DNA of 64,000 nucleotides from Thiobacillus sp. 65-29 (GCA_001899775.1 MKWN01000037.1:46684-110683); one strand, 5' to 3'. Positions 23,684 through 37,111 are shown, counted from the first letter of the stretch. Program-made: numbers and translations. The notes: generated by a model not told the origin, from the sequence alone.

Positions 23684-25162
23684 ATGAGCCGTGAAATGTT
23701 GATGCTGGCGGATGCGCTGGCGCGCGAAAAGAACGTGGACAAGGACGTGGTGTTCGAGGCCCTGGAGCAGGCGCTCGCCTCCGCCACCAAGAAACGCTTC
23801 AAGGAAGACGCCGACGTGCGCGTGACCATCAACCGCGAAACCGGCGACTACGAATCCTTCCGCCGCTGGAAGGTCGTCTCGGAAACCGAACTCGAATCCG
23901 AGGACAACCAGATCCTCCTGGTGGACGCACGTGACAGCCATCCCGACATCGAACTTGGCGACTACGTCGAGGAGCCGCTGGAAAACGTCGAATTCGGCCG
24001 CATTGGCGCGCAGGCCGCCAAGCAGGTGATCCTGCAGAAGATCCGCGACGCCGAGCGCGAGCAGATCATCCAGGACTTCCTCGCCCGCAAGGAGCACCTC
24101 GTCAACGGCGTCGTCAAGCGCATCGACCGTGGCAACGCCATTCTCGAGTCCGGCCGTGTCGAGGGCTTCCTGCACCGCGACCAGATGATCCCGCGTGAGA
24201 ACCTGCGCATCGGTGACCGCGTACGCGCCTACCTGCTGCGCATCGACCGCGGCACCCGCGGTCCGCAGGTGGTCCTCTCGCGCACCGCACCCGAATTCAT
24301 CATGAAGCTGTTCGAGCTCGAGGTCCCCGAGATCGAGGAAGGCCTGCTGGAAATCAAGGCAGCCGCCCGCGACCCTGGCCTGCGCGCCAAGATCGCCGTG
24401 GTTTCGCACGATCCGCGCATCGACCCGATCGGCACCTGTATCGGCCTGAGAGGCTCGCGCGTCACCTCGGTGACCAACGAGCTCGCCGGCGAGCGGGTCG
24501 ACATCATCCACTGGTCCGAGGATCCGGCACAGTACGTCATCAACGCGCTGGCCCCCGCGGAGGTGAGCTCCATCGTCGTCGACGAGGACAAGCGCAGCAT
24601 GGATGTCGTCGTCGAGGAGGAGCAGCTGGCGATGGCGATCGGCCGCGGCGGCCAGAACGTGCGCCTGGCGTCCGAACTGACAGGGTGGAACCTCAACATC
24701 ATGTCGCGCGAAGCGGCGGCCGAAAAACAGCAGAGCGAAAGCGAGACGACGCTCCAGCTCTTCATCGAGAAGCTCGACGTCGACGAGGAAGTCGCGCAGA
24801 TCCTGGTCGACGAAGGCTTTTCGACGCTGGAGGAAGTCGCCTACGTGCCCCTCAGCGAAATGCTCGAGATCGAGGCGTTCGACGAGGAACTCGTCAACGA
24901 ACTGCGCAACCGCGCCCGCAACGCGCTGCTCACCGCCGCGATCGTCGGCGAGGAGCAGGTCGAGGCCTCGGCCGGCGATCTGCTCTCGCTCGAGGGGATG
25001 GACGCCGAAACCGCGCGCCTGCTCGCCACCAAAGGCATCCATACCACCGATGACCTGGCCGAGCTGGCGGTCGACGAACTGACCGAAATGACCGGGCTGG
25101 ACGAAGAGCACGCCAAACAACTGATCATGGCGGCACGCGCGCCCTGGTTCGCCCAAGGCTAA
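23684..25162 (+). CDS. nusA: Transcription termination/antitermination factor NusA
   Basis: 492 aa, close to the 495 of E. coli. N-terminal RNA-polymerase-binding domain, S1 domain ([20 protein letters not shown]), two KH domains ([19 protein letters not shown] and [14 protein letters not shown]), and two C-terminal acidic HhH repeats at ~360-490 ([20 protein letters not shown]). The Shine-Dalgarno AGGAGA precedes the ATG. Binds RNA polymerase to modulate pausing and termination. Confidence 0.97.
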   Translation: MSREMLMLADALAREKNVDKDVVFEALEQALASATKKRFKEDADVRVTINRETGDYESFRRWKVVSETELESEDNQILLVDARDSHPDIELGDYVEEPLENVEFGRIGAQAAKQVILQKIRDAEREQIIQDFLARKEHLVNGVVKRIDRGNAILESGRVEGFLHRDQMIPRENLRIGDRVRAYLLRIDRGTRGPQVVLSRTAPEFIMKLFELEVPEIEEGLLEIKAAARDPGLRAKIAVVSHDPRIDPIGTCIGLRGSRVTSVTNELAGERVDIIHWSEDPAQYVINALAPAEVSSIVVDEDKRSMDVVVEEEQLAMAIGRGGQNVRLASELTGWNLNIMSREAAAEKQQSESETTLQLFIEKLDVDEEVAQILVDEGFSTLEEVAYVPLSEMLEIEAFDEELVNELRNRARNALLTAAIVGEEQVEASAGDLLSLEGMDAETARLLATKGIHTTDDLAELAVDELTEMTGLDEEHAKQLIMAARAPWFAQG

Positions 25163-25171
25163 GAGGATTGC

Positions 25172-27886
<2,715 letters not shown>

Positions 27887-27897
27887 GGACCGAGGAT

Positions 27898-28065
27898 CTA
27901 GGAGCCTGTCGGACTTGAGCACGATCTACTGCGCCGGTGGGATAGCGGTCCATATTTGTCCATTTTTTCGTTACATAGGCCCACTATGCGCCTCAAAAAT
28001 GGACAAATCTGTCCTCGCTCTCCCACTCGGCTCGCTACGATCGCTCAAGTCCGACAGGCTCCTAG
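27898..28065. repeat. Nested palindromic element (MITE-like), 168 bp
   Basis: Perfect 23-bp terminal inverted repeats at 27898-27920 and 28043-28065 (outer sequence CTAGGAGCCTGTCGGACTT). Inside them is a second perfect inverted pair, ATTTGTCCATTTTT and AAAAATGGACAAAT, around 27953 and 27994. There is no open frame of note. It separates infB from rbfA inside the operon and could fold in the mRNA. Confidence 0.8.
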
Positions 28066-28118
28066 GAGCCAGGATTTAGGATCTGGGGAATGAACGCGGC
28101 GCTGCCGCGCGCGTTTGC

Positions 28119-28150
28119 CCTAGCCCCTAGCCCCTGATTCCTAGCCCCTA
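28119..28150. repeat. Short GCCCCTA repeat copies
   Basis: CCTAGCCCCTAGCCCCT, then CTAGCCCCTA after a short break, just before rbfA. Same 7-bp unit as the large array at 36999-37111. Confidence 0.7.
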
Positions 28151-28153
28151 AAA

Positions 28154-28528
28154 ATGCCCAAGGACTTCCCCCGCGCCCGCCGCGTCGCCGACCAGATCCA
28201 GCGCGAACTGCCGGAACTCATCCGGCAGGAAGTGAAGGATCCGCGTGTCGGCATGCTCACCATCACCGAGGTGGAGGTGAACCGCGACATGGAGTTCGCC
28301 AAGGTGTACTTCACCACGCTGGGCGGCGAGGCCGAGCATGCCGCCTGCCTCGCGGGGCTACAGCGGGCGAGTGGTTTTTTGCGCGCGCAGCTTTCGCACC
28401 GCATGCAGTTGCGCGTCGTGCCCAAGCTCACCTTCGTCTACGACCGCTCCATCGAACGCGGGATCGCGCTCACCCAGCTGATCGAGAGCGCCGTCGCCGA
28501 AGACGCCACGCACCCGAAGGACGAGTGA
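28154..28528 (+). CDS. rbfA: Ribosome-binding factor A
   Basis: 124 aa. Small KH-fold protein for late 30S maturation and cold adaptation. Pattern: RARRVADQIQRELPELIRQE, VKDPRVGMLTITEVEVNRDM, FAKVYFTTLG, and FLRAQLSHRMQLRVVPKLTF near the end. Its TGA stop overlaps the GTG start of truB (GTGA), so the two are coupled. Confidence 0.95.
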   Translation: MPKDFPRARRVADQIQRELPELIRQEVKDPRVGMLTITEVEVNRDMEFAKVYFTTLGGEAEHAACLAGLQRASGFLRAQLSHRMQLRVVPKLTFVYDRSIERGIALTQLIESAVAEDATHPKDE

Positions 28529-29718
28529 AAGCGATACGCCAGGCGATGGCTGCGCGTGCGCTCCCCGACCCTCTGATGAAGCTACCAAGCGATCGACCAA
28601 GCCCGCAGGCGGGCAAGTCGCCGCTTATCCCGCAAGCGGGGGAGGGGGCAAACGCCAGGCCCAAAGCGATGCCCTCTCCCCAACCCTCTCCATCCAGGGC
28701 AAACCCAGCCTTGCCCCCCTCTCCCGCTTGCGGGAGAGGGCGGGGAGAGGGGGGAGAGGGGGGAGAGGGGGCAAACGCTAGGCCCAAAGCGATGCCCTCT
28801 CCCCAACCCTCTCCCCCGAGGGGAGAGGGGGCAAACGCTAGGCCCAAAGCGATTAACGGCGTGTTGCTGCTGGACAAGCCGGTGGGGCTCACCTCCAACA
28901 CGGCGCTGCAAAAGGCGAAGCGCTTGCTCAATGCGCGCAAGGCCGGCCACACCGGCACGCTCGACCCGTTTGCCGATGGTCTGCTGCCGTTGTGCTTCGG
29001 CGAGGCGACCAAGTTTTCCGCCTATTTGCTCGATGCCGACAAGGGCTACCGTGCCGTGCTGCAACTGGGCATCACCACCACGACCGGCGACCCCGAGGGC
29101 GACGTCACCGCGACACGCGACGTGAACGCCAGCCGCGCCGACATCGAGGCCGTCCTGCCACGTTTCACGGGCGAGATCGAGCAGATCCCGCCCATGCATT
29201 CGGCCCTGAAGCACCAGGGACGCCCACTCTACGAATACGCGCGCGCCGGGATCGACATCGAACGGCCGCCGCGCAAGGTCACGATTCGTTCCATCGAACT
29301 GCTCGAATGCGCGCCGCCGCGCGTGGTACTCGACGTGCGCTGCAGCGCGGGCACCTACATCCGCACGCTGGCGCAGGACATCGGCGCAGCGCTCGGCTGC
29401 GGCGCCCATCTCACCGCCCTGACGCGCACTGCGGCAGGCGGCTTCGCGCTTGACGCAGCGCACACGCTGGACGAACTTGCGGCACTCGACATCCCGGCGC
29501 GCCAGACACTGCTGCTGCCACCCGACTGCCTCGTCGCCCACCTGCCTGCGGTGCGCCTGGACGAAACGGCCGCCGCAGCGTTGCTGCAGGGCCGCAGGAT
29601 CCCTCACGCGCAACCCGCCACCGGTCTGGTGCGTGTCTACGCCGGCGCGGACTTCCTCGGACTGGCCGAAGCCGGCCCCGACGGGCTGGCGCCACGCCGT
29701 CTGGTGGCCACCGCCTGA
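28525..29718 (+). CDS. truB: tRNA pseudouridine(55) synthase with repeat-derived N-terminal extension
   Basis: 397 aa, about 105 more than usual. The enzyme proper starts at INGVLLLDKPVGLTSN (~residue 110). It has the catalytic-Asp motif AGHTGTLDPFADGLLPLCFG, the YRAVLQLGITTTTGDPEGD block and a C-terminal PUA-like region. It makes pseudouridine-55 in tRNA. The GTG at 28525 overlaps the rbfA stop. Between codons 4 and ~110 lies a low-complexity region with repeated EGANARPKAMPSPQPSP units, encoded by GC-rich hairpin repeats. AAAGCGAT flanks the 318-bp insert on both sides (28528-28535 and 28846-28853); removing it would give a normal MKAINGVLLLDKP start. Confidence 0.93.
   Translation: MKAIRQAMAARALPDPLMKLPSDRPSPQAGKSPLIPQAGEGANARPKAMPSPQPSPSRANPALPPSPACGRGRGEGGEGGEGANARPKAMPSPQPSPPRGEGANARPKAINGVLLLDKPVGLTSNTALQKAKRLLNARKAGHTGTLDPFADGLLPLCFGEATKFSAYLLDADKGYRAVLQLGITTTTGDPEGDVTATRDVNASRADIEAVLPRFTGEIEQIPPMHSALKHQGRPLYEYARAGIDIERPPRKVTIRSIELLECAPPRVVLDVRCSAGTYIRTLAQDIGAALGCGAHLTALTRTAAGGFALDAAHTLDELAALDIPARQTLLLPPDCLVAHLPAVRLDETAAAALLQGRRIPHAQPATGLVRVYAGADFLGLAEAGPDGLAPRRLVATA
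28536..28853. repeat. In-frame hairpin-repeat insertion within truB
   Basis: 318 bp (106 codons) including one flanking copy of AAAGCGAT. Further AAAGCGAT copies occur inside at 28663-28670 and 28786-28793; all four are spaced by multiples of three (135, 123, 60). The units contain pairing tracts such as CCTCTCCCGCTTGCGGGAGA and runs of GGGGAGAGG, and a shared GGGGGCAAACGC block followed by AGGCCC. It resembles the widespread 'PSPQPSPACGRG' intergenic repeat family, here kept in frame. Confidence 0.85.
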
Positions 29719-29719
29719 T

Positions 29720-29748
29720 TTGGTCGAACGGAGCTTTTCGCGTAAAAT
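29720..29748 (+). promoter_or_regulatory. Probable rpsO promoter
   Basis: TTGGTC (29720-29725), 17-bp spacer, TAAAAT (29743-29748), 63 bp before the rpsO ATG. Confidence 0.65.
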
Positions 29749-29811
29749 TTGCGATTTTCCACGAACGTGTCCCGCTCAGCCGCAGGCCACGCGATTCAGA
29801 AGGAGTGCATC

Positions 29812-30081
29812 ATGGCTGTCACCACCGCGCAGAAGGCGCAGATCGTCCAGGATTACCAGCGCGCCGCCGCCGACACCGGTTCGCCGGAAGTGCAGGTCGC
29901 CCTGCTCACCGCGCGCATCAACGACCTGACCGAACATTTCAAGGTCAATATGAAGGATCACCACTCGCGTCGCGGCCTGCTGAAGATGGTGAGCCGCCGC
30001 CGCAAGCTGCTGGATTACCTGAAGCGCACCAATCTCGAAGGCTACAAGACCCTCATCGAGCGTCTCGGTCTGCGCAAGTAA
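29812..30081 (+). CDS. rpsO: 30S ribosomal protein S15
   Basis: 89 aa, the standard length. Pattern [20 protein letters not shown], then [35 protein letters not shown] and YLKR. Binds 16S rRNA early in 30S assembly. AGGAG lies six bases before the ATG. Followed by a strong terminator before pnp, the usual rpsO-pnp arrangement. Confidence 0.97.
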   Translation: MAVTTAQKAQIVQDYQRAAADTGSPEVQVALLTARINDLTEHFKVNMKDHHSRRGLLKMVSRRRKLLDYLKRTNLEGYKTLIERLGLRK

Positions 30082-30159
30082 GCGCGGCACACCCTCGGTG
30101 AAGCATTGCCACAACGTCATCGGCAACGGGGCCCCGGCGCGGCGCCCCTGAGCCTGCTG

Positions 30160-30191
30160 CGCCCCGCCCAAGGCGGGGCGTTTGCGTTTTT
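30160..30191 (+). terminator. Intrinsic terminator between rpsO and pnp
   Basis: CGCCCCGCC (30160-30168), CAA loop, GGCGGGGCG (30172-30180), then TTTGCGTTTTT. Only 15 bp before the pnp GTG, so some read-through is likely to feed pnp, as in other rpsO-pnp operons. Confidence 0.85.
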
Positions 30192-30205
30192 GGAAAGGAA
30201 TTCGC

Positions 30206-32317
<2,112 letters not shown>

Positions 32318-32350
32318 GCGCCGCCCCGCCGCGGGGGCATGCCCGCTCCG

Positions 32351-32379
32351 AAAAAACGCGCCCGTGGGCGCGTTTTTTT
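32351..32379. terminator. Bidirectional terminator between pnp and the sensor kinase gene
   Basis: AAAAAACGCGCCC...GGGCGCGTTTTTTT: a strong stem with A-run on the left and T-run on the right, serving the convergent pnp (+) and kinase (-) genes. Confidence 0.9.
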
Positions 32380-32386
32380 GTCGGGT

Positions 32387-33784
32387 TCAGCCGCCGCCAT
32401 CCGGCAGCGGCGGGAAACGCACCACGACGGTCAGGCCTTGACCGCCCGACCCCGCCTCCAGCTCAACCGTCGCTCCATGCAGGCGCGCGATCCGCTGCAC
32501 GATCGCCAGCCCCAACCCCGCGCCGTCGGCACTGCCCGACAAACGATGGAAGGGCGCGAACACCACCTCACGCTGGCTTGCCGGGATGCCGGGGCCATTG
32601 TCCGACACGCGCCATATCACACCCTCGGTGGAAGCTCCCAGGCCCAGCGTAACAAGCCGTCCGCCATGACGCAGGGCATTGTCGACCAGATTGGCCAGCA
32701 ACTCGCGCAACAAGTCCCGGTCACCGACCACCCAGGCCAGCTCGTCTCCCGTCTCGTCGAAGCCGATTTCAACGCCCTGCGCCAGCGCCTGCGGCACCCA
32801 ATCCATGGCGACTTCGCGCATCAGGTCGCGCGCGTCGATGCGGCCGAGGTGCAGGGTGTTTTCGGCCGCGTCGACGCGTGCCAGGATGAGGAGCTTCTGC
32901 ACCAGCTCGCCCATGTTCTTCGCGACGTGGGCGATGCGCCGCAGGGCCGCCTGCCCCTGGTCGGGCTGGCCGGCCGCCAACGCCGCTTCAGCCTGCGCAC
33001 GGATGCCGGCGATGGGCGTGCGCAGTTGATGCGCGGCGTCCGCAACGAAACGCGATTGCGCCTCGACCGCTTCGGACAGGCGGGCGAGCAGCGAGTTGAT
33101 TTCGTCGAGGAAAGGCCGCATCTCCGCCGGCGTTTCCTCCAGCGGAACCGGGCTGAGGTCGAACGCGGACCGCGCCAGCAGACGGTCGCGCAGGCGCCGC
33201 ACCGGTTCCAGGCCGCGCCCGACGCCATAGGCGATCGCGCCGACCGCCGTCAGCGTCATCAGCAGCATCGGCACCACGATCGCCAGTGTCGCGCGCCTGG
33301 CGATGGCCGAGCGCCGTGACAGCGTCTCACCCACCTGGATCATTACCGTTCCGGCCGCGCTGGTTCCCTTGAGCGAAAGTGCGAACGCCACCACACGCAC
33401 GGGCTGACCATCCTTCACGCCCTCGTAGATGCTCATCTCACCGGACCGGAGCGGAGCTTTTCCCGGAACCTTCGGCATGTTCAACTCACCCTCGACGACC
33501 CTGCCGTGCGGATCGACGATGCGATGGAACAACAGGTCTTCCTGGTCAAAGGCAAGGATTTCGCGCGCCGCGACCGGCAGGTCGACCCGCACCTGCCCCC
33601 TCACGACTTCGATCTGGTCGGCCAGCGCATAGGTGCGCCGGACCAGCGAGCGGTCGAACGCCGCATTGATGTAGTACAGGCTGGAAAAATAGGCGACCAC
33701 CCACAGCAGAATGAGGATAGGCAGCATCATCGACACCATGCGCACGATCAACTGCCGCCGGAGGCTCGACGAGGATCGCCTCAA
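32387..33784 (-). CDS. Sensor histidine kinase, QseC/TctE-like
   Basis: 465 aa. TM1 at ~12-34, a periplasmic 2CSK_N-type sensor domain (residues ~35-160), TM2 at ~165-190, HAMP, then the H-box FVADAAHQLRTPIAGIR, N-box LLANLVDNALRHGG, G1 WRVSDNGPGIP and G2 GAGLGLAIVQRI. It autophosphorylates on the H-box histidine and passes phosphate to the regulator encoded upstream, with which it overlaps by 4 bp. Confidence 0.92.
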   Translation of the reverse strand: MRRSSSSLRRQLIVRMVSMMLPILILLWVVAYFSSLYYINAAFDRSLVRRTYALADQIEVVRGQVRVDLPVAAREILAFDQEDLLFHRIVDPHGRVVEGELNMPKVPGKAPLRSGEMSIYEGVKDGQPVRVVAFALSLKGTSAAGTVMIQVGETLSRRSAIARRATLAIVVPMLLMTLTAVGAIAYGVGRGLEPVRRLRDRLLARSAFDLSPVPLEETPAEMRPFLDEINSLLARLSEAVEAQSRFVADAAHQLRTPIAGIRAQAEAALAAGQPDQGQAALRRIAHVAKNMGELVQKLLILARVDAAENTLHLGRIDARDLMREVAMDWVPQALAQGVEIGFDETGDELAWVVGDRDLLRELLANLVDNALRHGGRLVTLGLGASTEGVIWRVSDNGPGIPASQREVVFAPFHRLSGSADGAGLGLAIVQRIARLHGATVELEAGSGGQGLTVVVRFPPLPDGGG

Positions 33785-34449
33785 GATCCGGCCTCCAGCA
33801 GATAGCCCAACCCGCGCAGGGTGCGGATCGCCACGCCCGAATCGTGCAGCTTGCGGCGCAGCCGGTGAATGTAGACCTCCACCGCGTTCTCTCCCACACC
33901 TTCGTCCCAGCCGGCAAGACGGTCGGCGATCGCCTCTTTGGCCGTGACGCGCCCCGCATGCGCGAGCAGGATTTCCAGAACCTCGATTTCGCGCGCCGAC
34001 AGCGCGAGCGGCGTGTCGCCGACAGTGGCCTGACGCCGCACACTGTCGAAGCTCAGGCGTCCCACACGGATCTGCGGATCGGCCCGTCCCTGCGACCGCC
34101 GCAGCAAGGCACGCAACCGTGCCAGCAGTTCGTCCAGTGCGAACGGCTTCAGCACGTAGTCGTCAGCGCCCGCATCCAGGCCGCGCACGCGATCCTCCAC
34201 CGTGTCGCGCGCGGTGAGAATGATCACCGGCAGGATCGCGCCGCGCCCCCGTGCCTGGCGCAGGATCTCCAGCCCCTCGCGCCGCGGCAGTCCGAGGTCG
34301 AGCAGCATGGCATCGTAGGCGTAGCCCCCCAGCGCAAGCTCCGCCTGCACCCCATCGCGCGCCCAGTCGACCGAGAAACCCGCCTGTCTGAGTGCCAGCA
34401 TGACCGCCTCGCCAAGGGTCGGATCGTCTTCCACCAGCAGAATCTTCAT
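33781..34449 (-). CDS. OmpR-family response regulator, QseB/TctD-like
   Basis: 222 aa from ATG 34449. Receiver domain MKILLVEDDPTLGEAVMLAL with phosphoacceptor Asp in AMLLDLGLPRREGLEILRQA and conserved Lys in VLKPFALDELLAR; winged-helix DNA-binding domain from ~125, ending with AVEVYIHRLRRKLHDSG and the RTLRGLGYLLE end typical of OmpR/PhoB. The divergent gene at 34598 encodes a small exported protein and may be a target. Confidence 0.92.
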   Translation of the reverse strand: MKILLVEDDPTLGEAVMLALRQAGFSVDWARDGVQAELALGGYAYDAMLLDLGLPRREGLEILRQARGRGAILPVIILTARDTVEDRVRGLDAGADDYVLKPFALDELLARLRALLRRSQGRADPQIRVGRLSFDSVRRQATVGDTPLALSAREIEVLEILLAHAGRVTAKEAIADRLAGWDEGVGENAVEVYIHRLRRKLHDSGVAIRTLRGLGYLLEAGS

Positions 34450-34597
34450 GGCGGCAGTCTGCCACAACCAGCACCTCCGCGCCGCGCGACCCGGATATCC
34501 ACCCGTAAGGTTTGTGTAAGCCGGACGCAGCATAGTGCCACGCATGCCGTAGCACGGTGCAACGGCATGCCAAATCAATCACTGTATGGAGAAAGAG

Positions 34598-34828
34598 ATG
34601 AGCAAACTGATGTCTTCCCTGCTTGCCGTTGCCGTTGCCGGTGCGTTCAGCATGTCCGCCATCGCGGCCGAGCATGGCACGGCCGCCCCCGCGGCAACGC
34701 CTGCCGCAAGCGCCGCCCCGGCAGCCGAGAAGCCGGCTGAAGCGCCGAAGAAGGCCTCGAAGAAGACTCACAAGGCTGAAGAGAAGAAGGCCGGTGCGTC
34801 CACCAGCGAGGCGCCCGCGAAGAAGTAA
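34598..34828 (+). CDS. Small exported Ala/Lys/Pro-rich protein
   Basis: 76 aa from ATG 34598; GGAGAAAGAG just upstream is the ribosome site (an ATG at 34586 is inside it). The signal peptide MSKLMSSLLAVAVAGAFSMS is cleaved near AIAA. The mature ~50 residues are low complexity: AAPAATPAASAAPAAEKPAE, then Lys-rich KKASKKTHKAEEKK. Similar small periplasmic proteins often sit next to QseBC-type systems. Function unknown; could bind anionic envelope components or DNA. Confidence 0.7.
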   Translation: MSKLMSSLLAVAVAGAFSMSAIAAEHGTAAPAATPAASAAPAAEKPAEAPKKASKKTHKAEEKKAGASTSEAPAKK

Positions 34829-34844
34829 GCCGTACGGGCTGCGA

Positions 34845-34873
34845 GAAACCGCGCTCACGGGCGCGGTTTTTTC
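34845..34873 (+). terminator. Intrinsic terminator
   Basis: AACCGCGC (34847-34854), 6-nt loop, GCGCGGTT (34861-34868) and a T-run. Ends the small exported protein transcript. Confidence 0.85.
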
Positions 34874-35212
34874 ATTTCCGCAAGGCGTCGTGAAACGCCA
34901 CTTTTTTTGCCCATGTCCGGAAGCGGGCAAGCGCGCCCTCCCCCGGCCCGCACGCCACTATTGATCCGGCACGAAGAAGTTTGAAACCGTATTGGTTTGC
35001 AAGGGCTTCAGGGGTGGACAGATTCGTTGAGCCGCCTCAATAGAACGATGTTTTAATTGATTATCGCTTCGGCCTGTTCGCCTTCCCGGCCTTGCTTCAT
35101 CGAATCGGGTTTTCTGGCCACTTCAAACGGCAGCTAGCCGAATCAATAACAGGCGATCGACACGACCTCCCCGCCTTCGAGGAAGGCGAGATCTCGTTTC
35201 GCGACTTTCACG
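34874..35212. other. Intergenic region, ~340 bp
   Basis: No open frame with coding character, tRNA, repeat or terminator was seen. Base composition is lower in GC around 34970-35120 than in the neighbouring genes, which could mark decayed inserted DNA, but nothing identifiable remains. Confidence 0.4.
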
Positions 35213-35650
35213 TCAACCGCCCAGGAACGCCTGCCACCAGCGCTTGCGCTGGCCGGTGACGATGTGGTTCACCTGGATTTCACGCGGCGGCGTCTTGCTC
35301 ATGAGCCAGCCCGGCAGCACCGAGCTTTTCATGGAACTGGAGCCGCACGAACTGCCAAGATGGTTGGGATCGTAGATCTTGACGAAGTTGGGCGCATCGA
35401 GATCGTCGGCGTAGACGATCGCGCAATAATCCTCGTGATGCTCGCGGCGCAGCAGTTCGTCGAGTTCGCGCGTGAACTGCCGCACCTTGTCGGCCGGCGA
35501 TGGTGCCTGCGGCACCTCGTGGCCAACTGCGTAGAGATACCATCCCGCCTCGGCGTCGAGCTTCTGCCAGAAGGCGGTGAGTTGATCCCAGCGCATGACG
35601 CTGTAGAGCAGCCCGTTGTAATAACGCTCGAATTCGCCGCTGTCGGACAT
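35213..35650 (-). CDS. Conserved hypothetical protein upstream-linked to dksA
   Basis: 145 aa from ATG 35650 (MSDSGEFERYYNGLLYSVMR). It is a compact globular protein with YCAIVYADDLDAPNFVKIYD, then NHLGSSCGSSS, features I recognise only as a conserved hypothetical of betaproteobacteria. It is co-directional with dksA and 33 bp downstream of it, so probably co-transcribed. The Ser/Cys-rich loop might bind metal, but this is not demonstrated. Confidence 0.75.
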   Translation of the reverse strand: MSDSGEFERYYNGLLYSVMRWDQLTAFWQKLDAEAGWYLYAVGHEVPQAPSPADKVRQFTRELDELLRREHHEDYCAIVYADDLDAPNFVKIYDPNHLGSSCGSSSMKSSVLPGWLMSKTPPREIQVNHIVTGQRKRWWQAFLGG

Positions 35651-35683
35651 GGCAGATTTACCTGGCAACCTGGCGCGCCATAT

Positions 35684-36103
35684 TCATTTGGCGACCTGGC
35701 GCTCGCGGATTTCCTCGAGCGTCTTGCAGTCGATGCACAGGGTGGCCGTGGGACGCGCCTGCAGGCGGTCCAGGCCGATCTCGATACCACATGCCTCGCA
35801 GTAACCGTAGTCACCACTGTCGATCTTGGCGATCGTCTCGTTGATCTTCTTGATCAGCTTGCGCTCGCGGTCGCGGTTGCGCAGTTCCAGCGCCATATCG
35901 GATTCCTGTGTCGCGCGATCGTTGGGATCGGCAAACACGGTCTGCTCGTCCTGCATGGAGTGCAGCGTGACATCGATGTCCTGCGACAGTTCGGCTTTCC
36001 AGGCCTCGAGCATTTTGCGAAAATGCGCGAGCTGCTTTGCGTTCATGTACTCTTCGCCTTTTTTGGCCTTGTAGGGCTCAAAGCGCATCAAAGTTTCAGC
36101 CAT
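35684..36103 (-). CDS. dksA: RNA polymerase-binding transcription factor DksA
   Basis: 139 aa from ATG 36103 with GAGGACGAG upstream. Coiled-coil region [20 protein letters not shown], the tip acidic residues in [18 protein letters not shown], and the C4 zinc finger [20 protein letters not shown] ending CIDC. Works with ppGpp at the polymerase secondary channel in the stringent response. Confidence 0.96.
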   Translation of the reverse strand: MAETLMRFEPYKAKKGEEYMNAKQLAHFRKMLEAWKAELSQDIDVTLHSMQDEQTVFADPNDRATQESDMALELRNRDRERKLIKKINETIAKIDSGDYGYCEACGIEIGLDRLQARPTATLCIDCKTLEEIRERQVAK

Positions 36104-36186
36104 CTCGTCCTCTTCGTAGGTCAGTGTGTTCCGGGCCGAGCCCAAACACGATTAAATAACAGAATCCTCCACGCGTCGCAACCCAT

Positions 36187-36957
36187 ATGACACTCCAAGC
36201 CCTGCTCTTCGACGTCGACGGCACCCTTGCCGACACCGAGCGCGACGGCCACCGTCCCGCCTTCAACCAGGCCTTTGCCGAAGCCGGTCTCGACTGGCAC
36301 TGGGACGCTGCCCTGTACGGCAGACTCCTCGCCGTCACCGGCGGCAAGGAGCGCATGAAGCACTATATCGACCAGTATCGGCCGGACTATAGGAAGCCCG
36401 CCGATTTCAACGATCTGGTCGCCCGCCTGCACCAGGCCAAGACCCGCCACTACAGCGCGCTTGCCGCGCAGGGCGGCATCCCGATGCGCCCCGGCGTCAA
36501 GCGCCTGCTGCTGGAAGCGCGCACCGCCGGCATGCGGCTGGCGATCGCCACCACCACCACGCCGGAGAACGTCACCGTCCTGCTCGAACACAGCCTCGGT
36601 CCGGGCACCACGGAATGGTTCGAGGTCATCGCCGCAGGCGACATCGTGCCGGCGAAGAAGCCCGCCCCCGACATCTACCACTACGCGCTGGAAAGACTCG
36701 GCCTGCCCGCCGTTGAGTGTCTCGCGTTCGAGGATTCGGAAAACGGCCTGCGCGCAAGCCTCGGTGCCGGCCTGAAAACCCTGGTGACCGTCAACGACTA
36801 CACCCACGACCACGATTTCCGCGGGGCCGCCGTGGTGCTCTCCGACCTCGGCGAACCCGACGCCCCCAACGCGCTGATCGCCGGCCCGGATCTCGGTCGG
36901 CCGTACGTCGACGTGGCGTATCTGCAAGCGCTGTATCGGGCTGGCGGGAGGATTTAG
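36187..36957 (+). CDS. HAD-family phosphatase, CbbY/phosphoglycolate phosphatase-like
   Basis: 256 aa. HAD motif I LLFDVDGTLADTERDGHRPA, motif II in RLAIATTTTPENVTVLL, motif III Lys in VPAKKPAPDIYHYALERLGL, motif IV CLAFEDSENGL. A helical cap domain lies between motifs I and II. Proteins with this exact start are called CbbY in autotrophic proteobacteria (sugar-phosphate or XuBP dephosphorylation beside the Calvin cycle). No other cbb gene is in the window, so the metabolic role is inferred. Confidence 0.85.
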   Translation: MTLQALLFDVDGTLADTERDGHRPAFNQAFAEAGLDWHWDAALYGRLLAVTGGKERMKHYIDQYRPDYRKPADFNDLVARLHQAKTRHYSALAAQGGIPMRPGVKRLLLEARTAGMRLAIATTTTPENVTVLLEHSLGPGTTEWFEVIAAGDIVPAKKPAPDIYHYALERLGLPAVECLAFEDSENGLRASLGAGLKTLVTVNDYTHDHDFRGAAVVLSDLGEPDAPNALIAGPDLGRPYVDVAYLQALYRAGGRI

Positions 36958-36998
36958 GGGGCAGAGGATGAGCGGCCGGAGGCCGCGAAATTTAATGA

Positions 36999-37111
36999 GC
37001 CCCTAGCCCCTAGCCCCTAGCCCCTAGCCCCTAGCCCCTAGCCCCTAGCCCCTAGCCCCTAGCCCCTAGCCCCCAGCCCCTAGCCCCTAGCCCCTAGCCC
37101 CTAGCCCCTAG
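36999..37111. repeat. Tandem array of the 7-bp unit GCCCCTA
   Basis: About 16 copies in 113 bp, one of them a GCCCCCA variant near 37070. Every unit holds TAG on the + strand and CTA/TAG on the other, so it is closed in one frame. The last unit provides the TAG stop codon of folD (37108-37110, minus strand). A few copies of the same unit are at 28119-28150. Confidence 0.95.

Noticed and set aside
36999..37111. CRISPR array
   Set aside because: The repeats are a 7-bp unit in strict tandem with no spacers.
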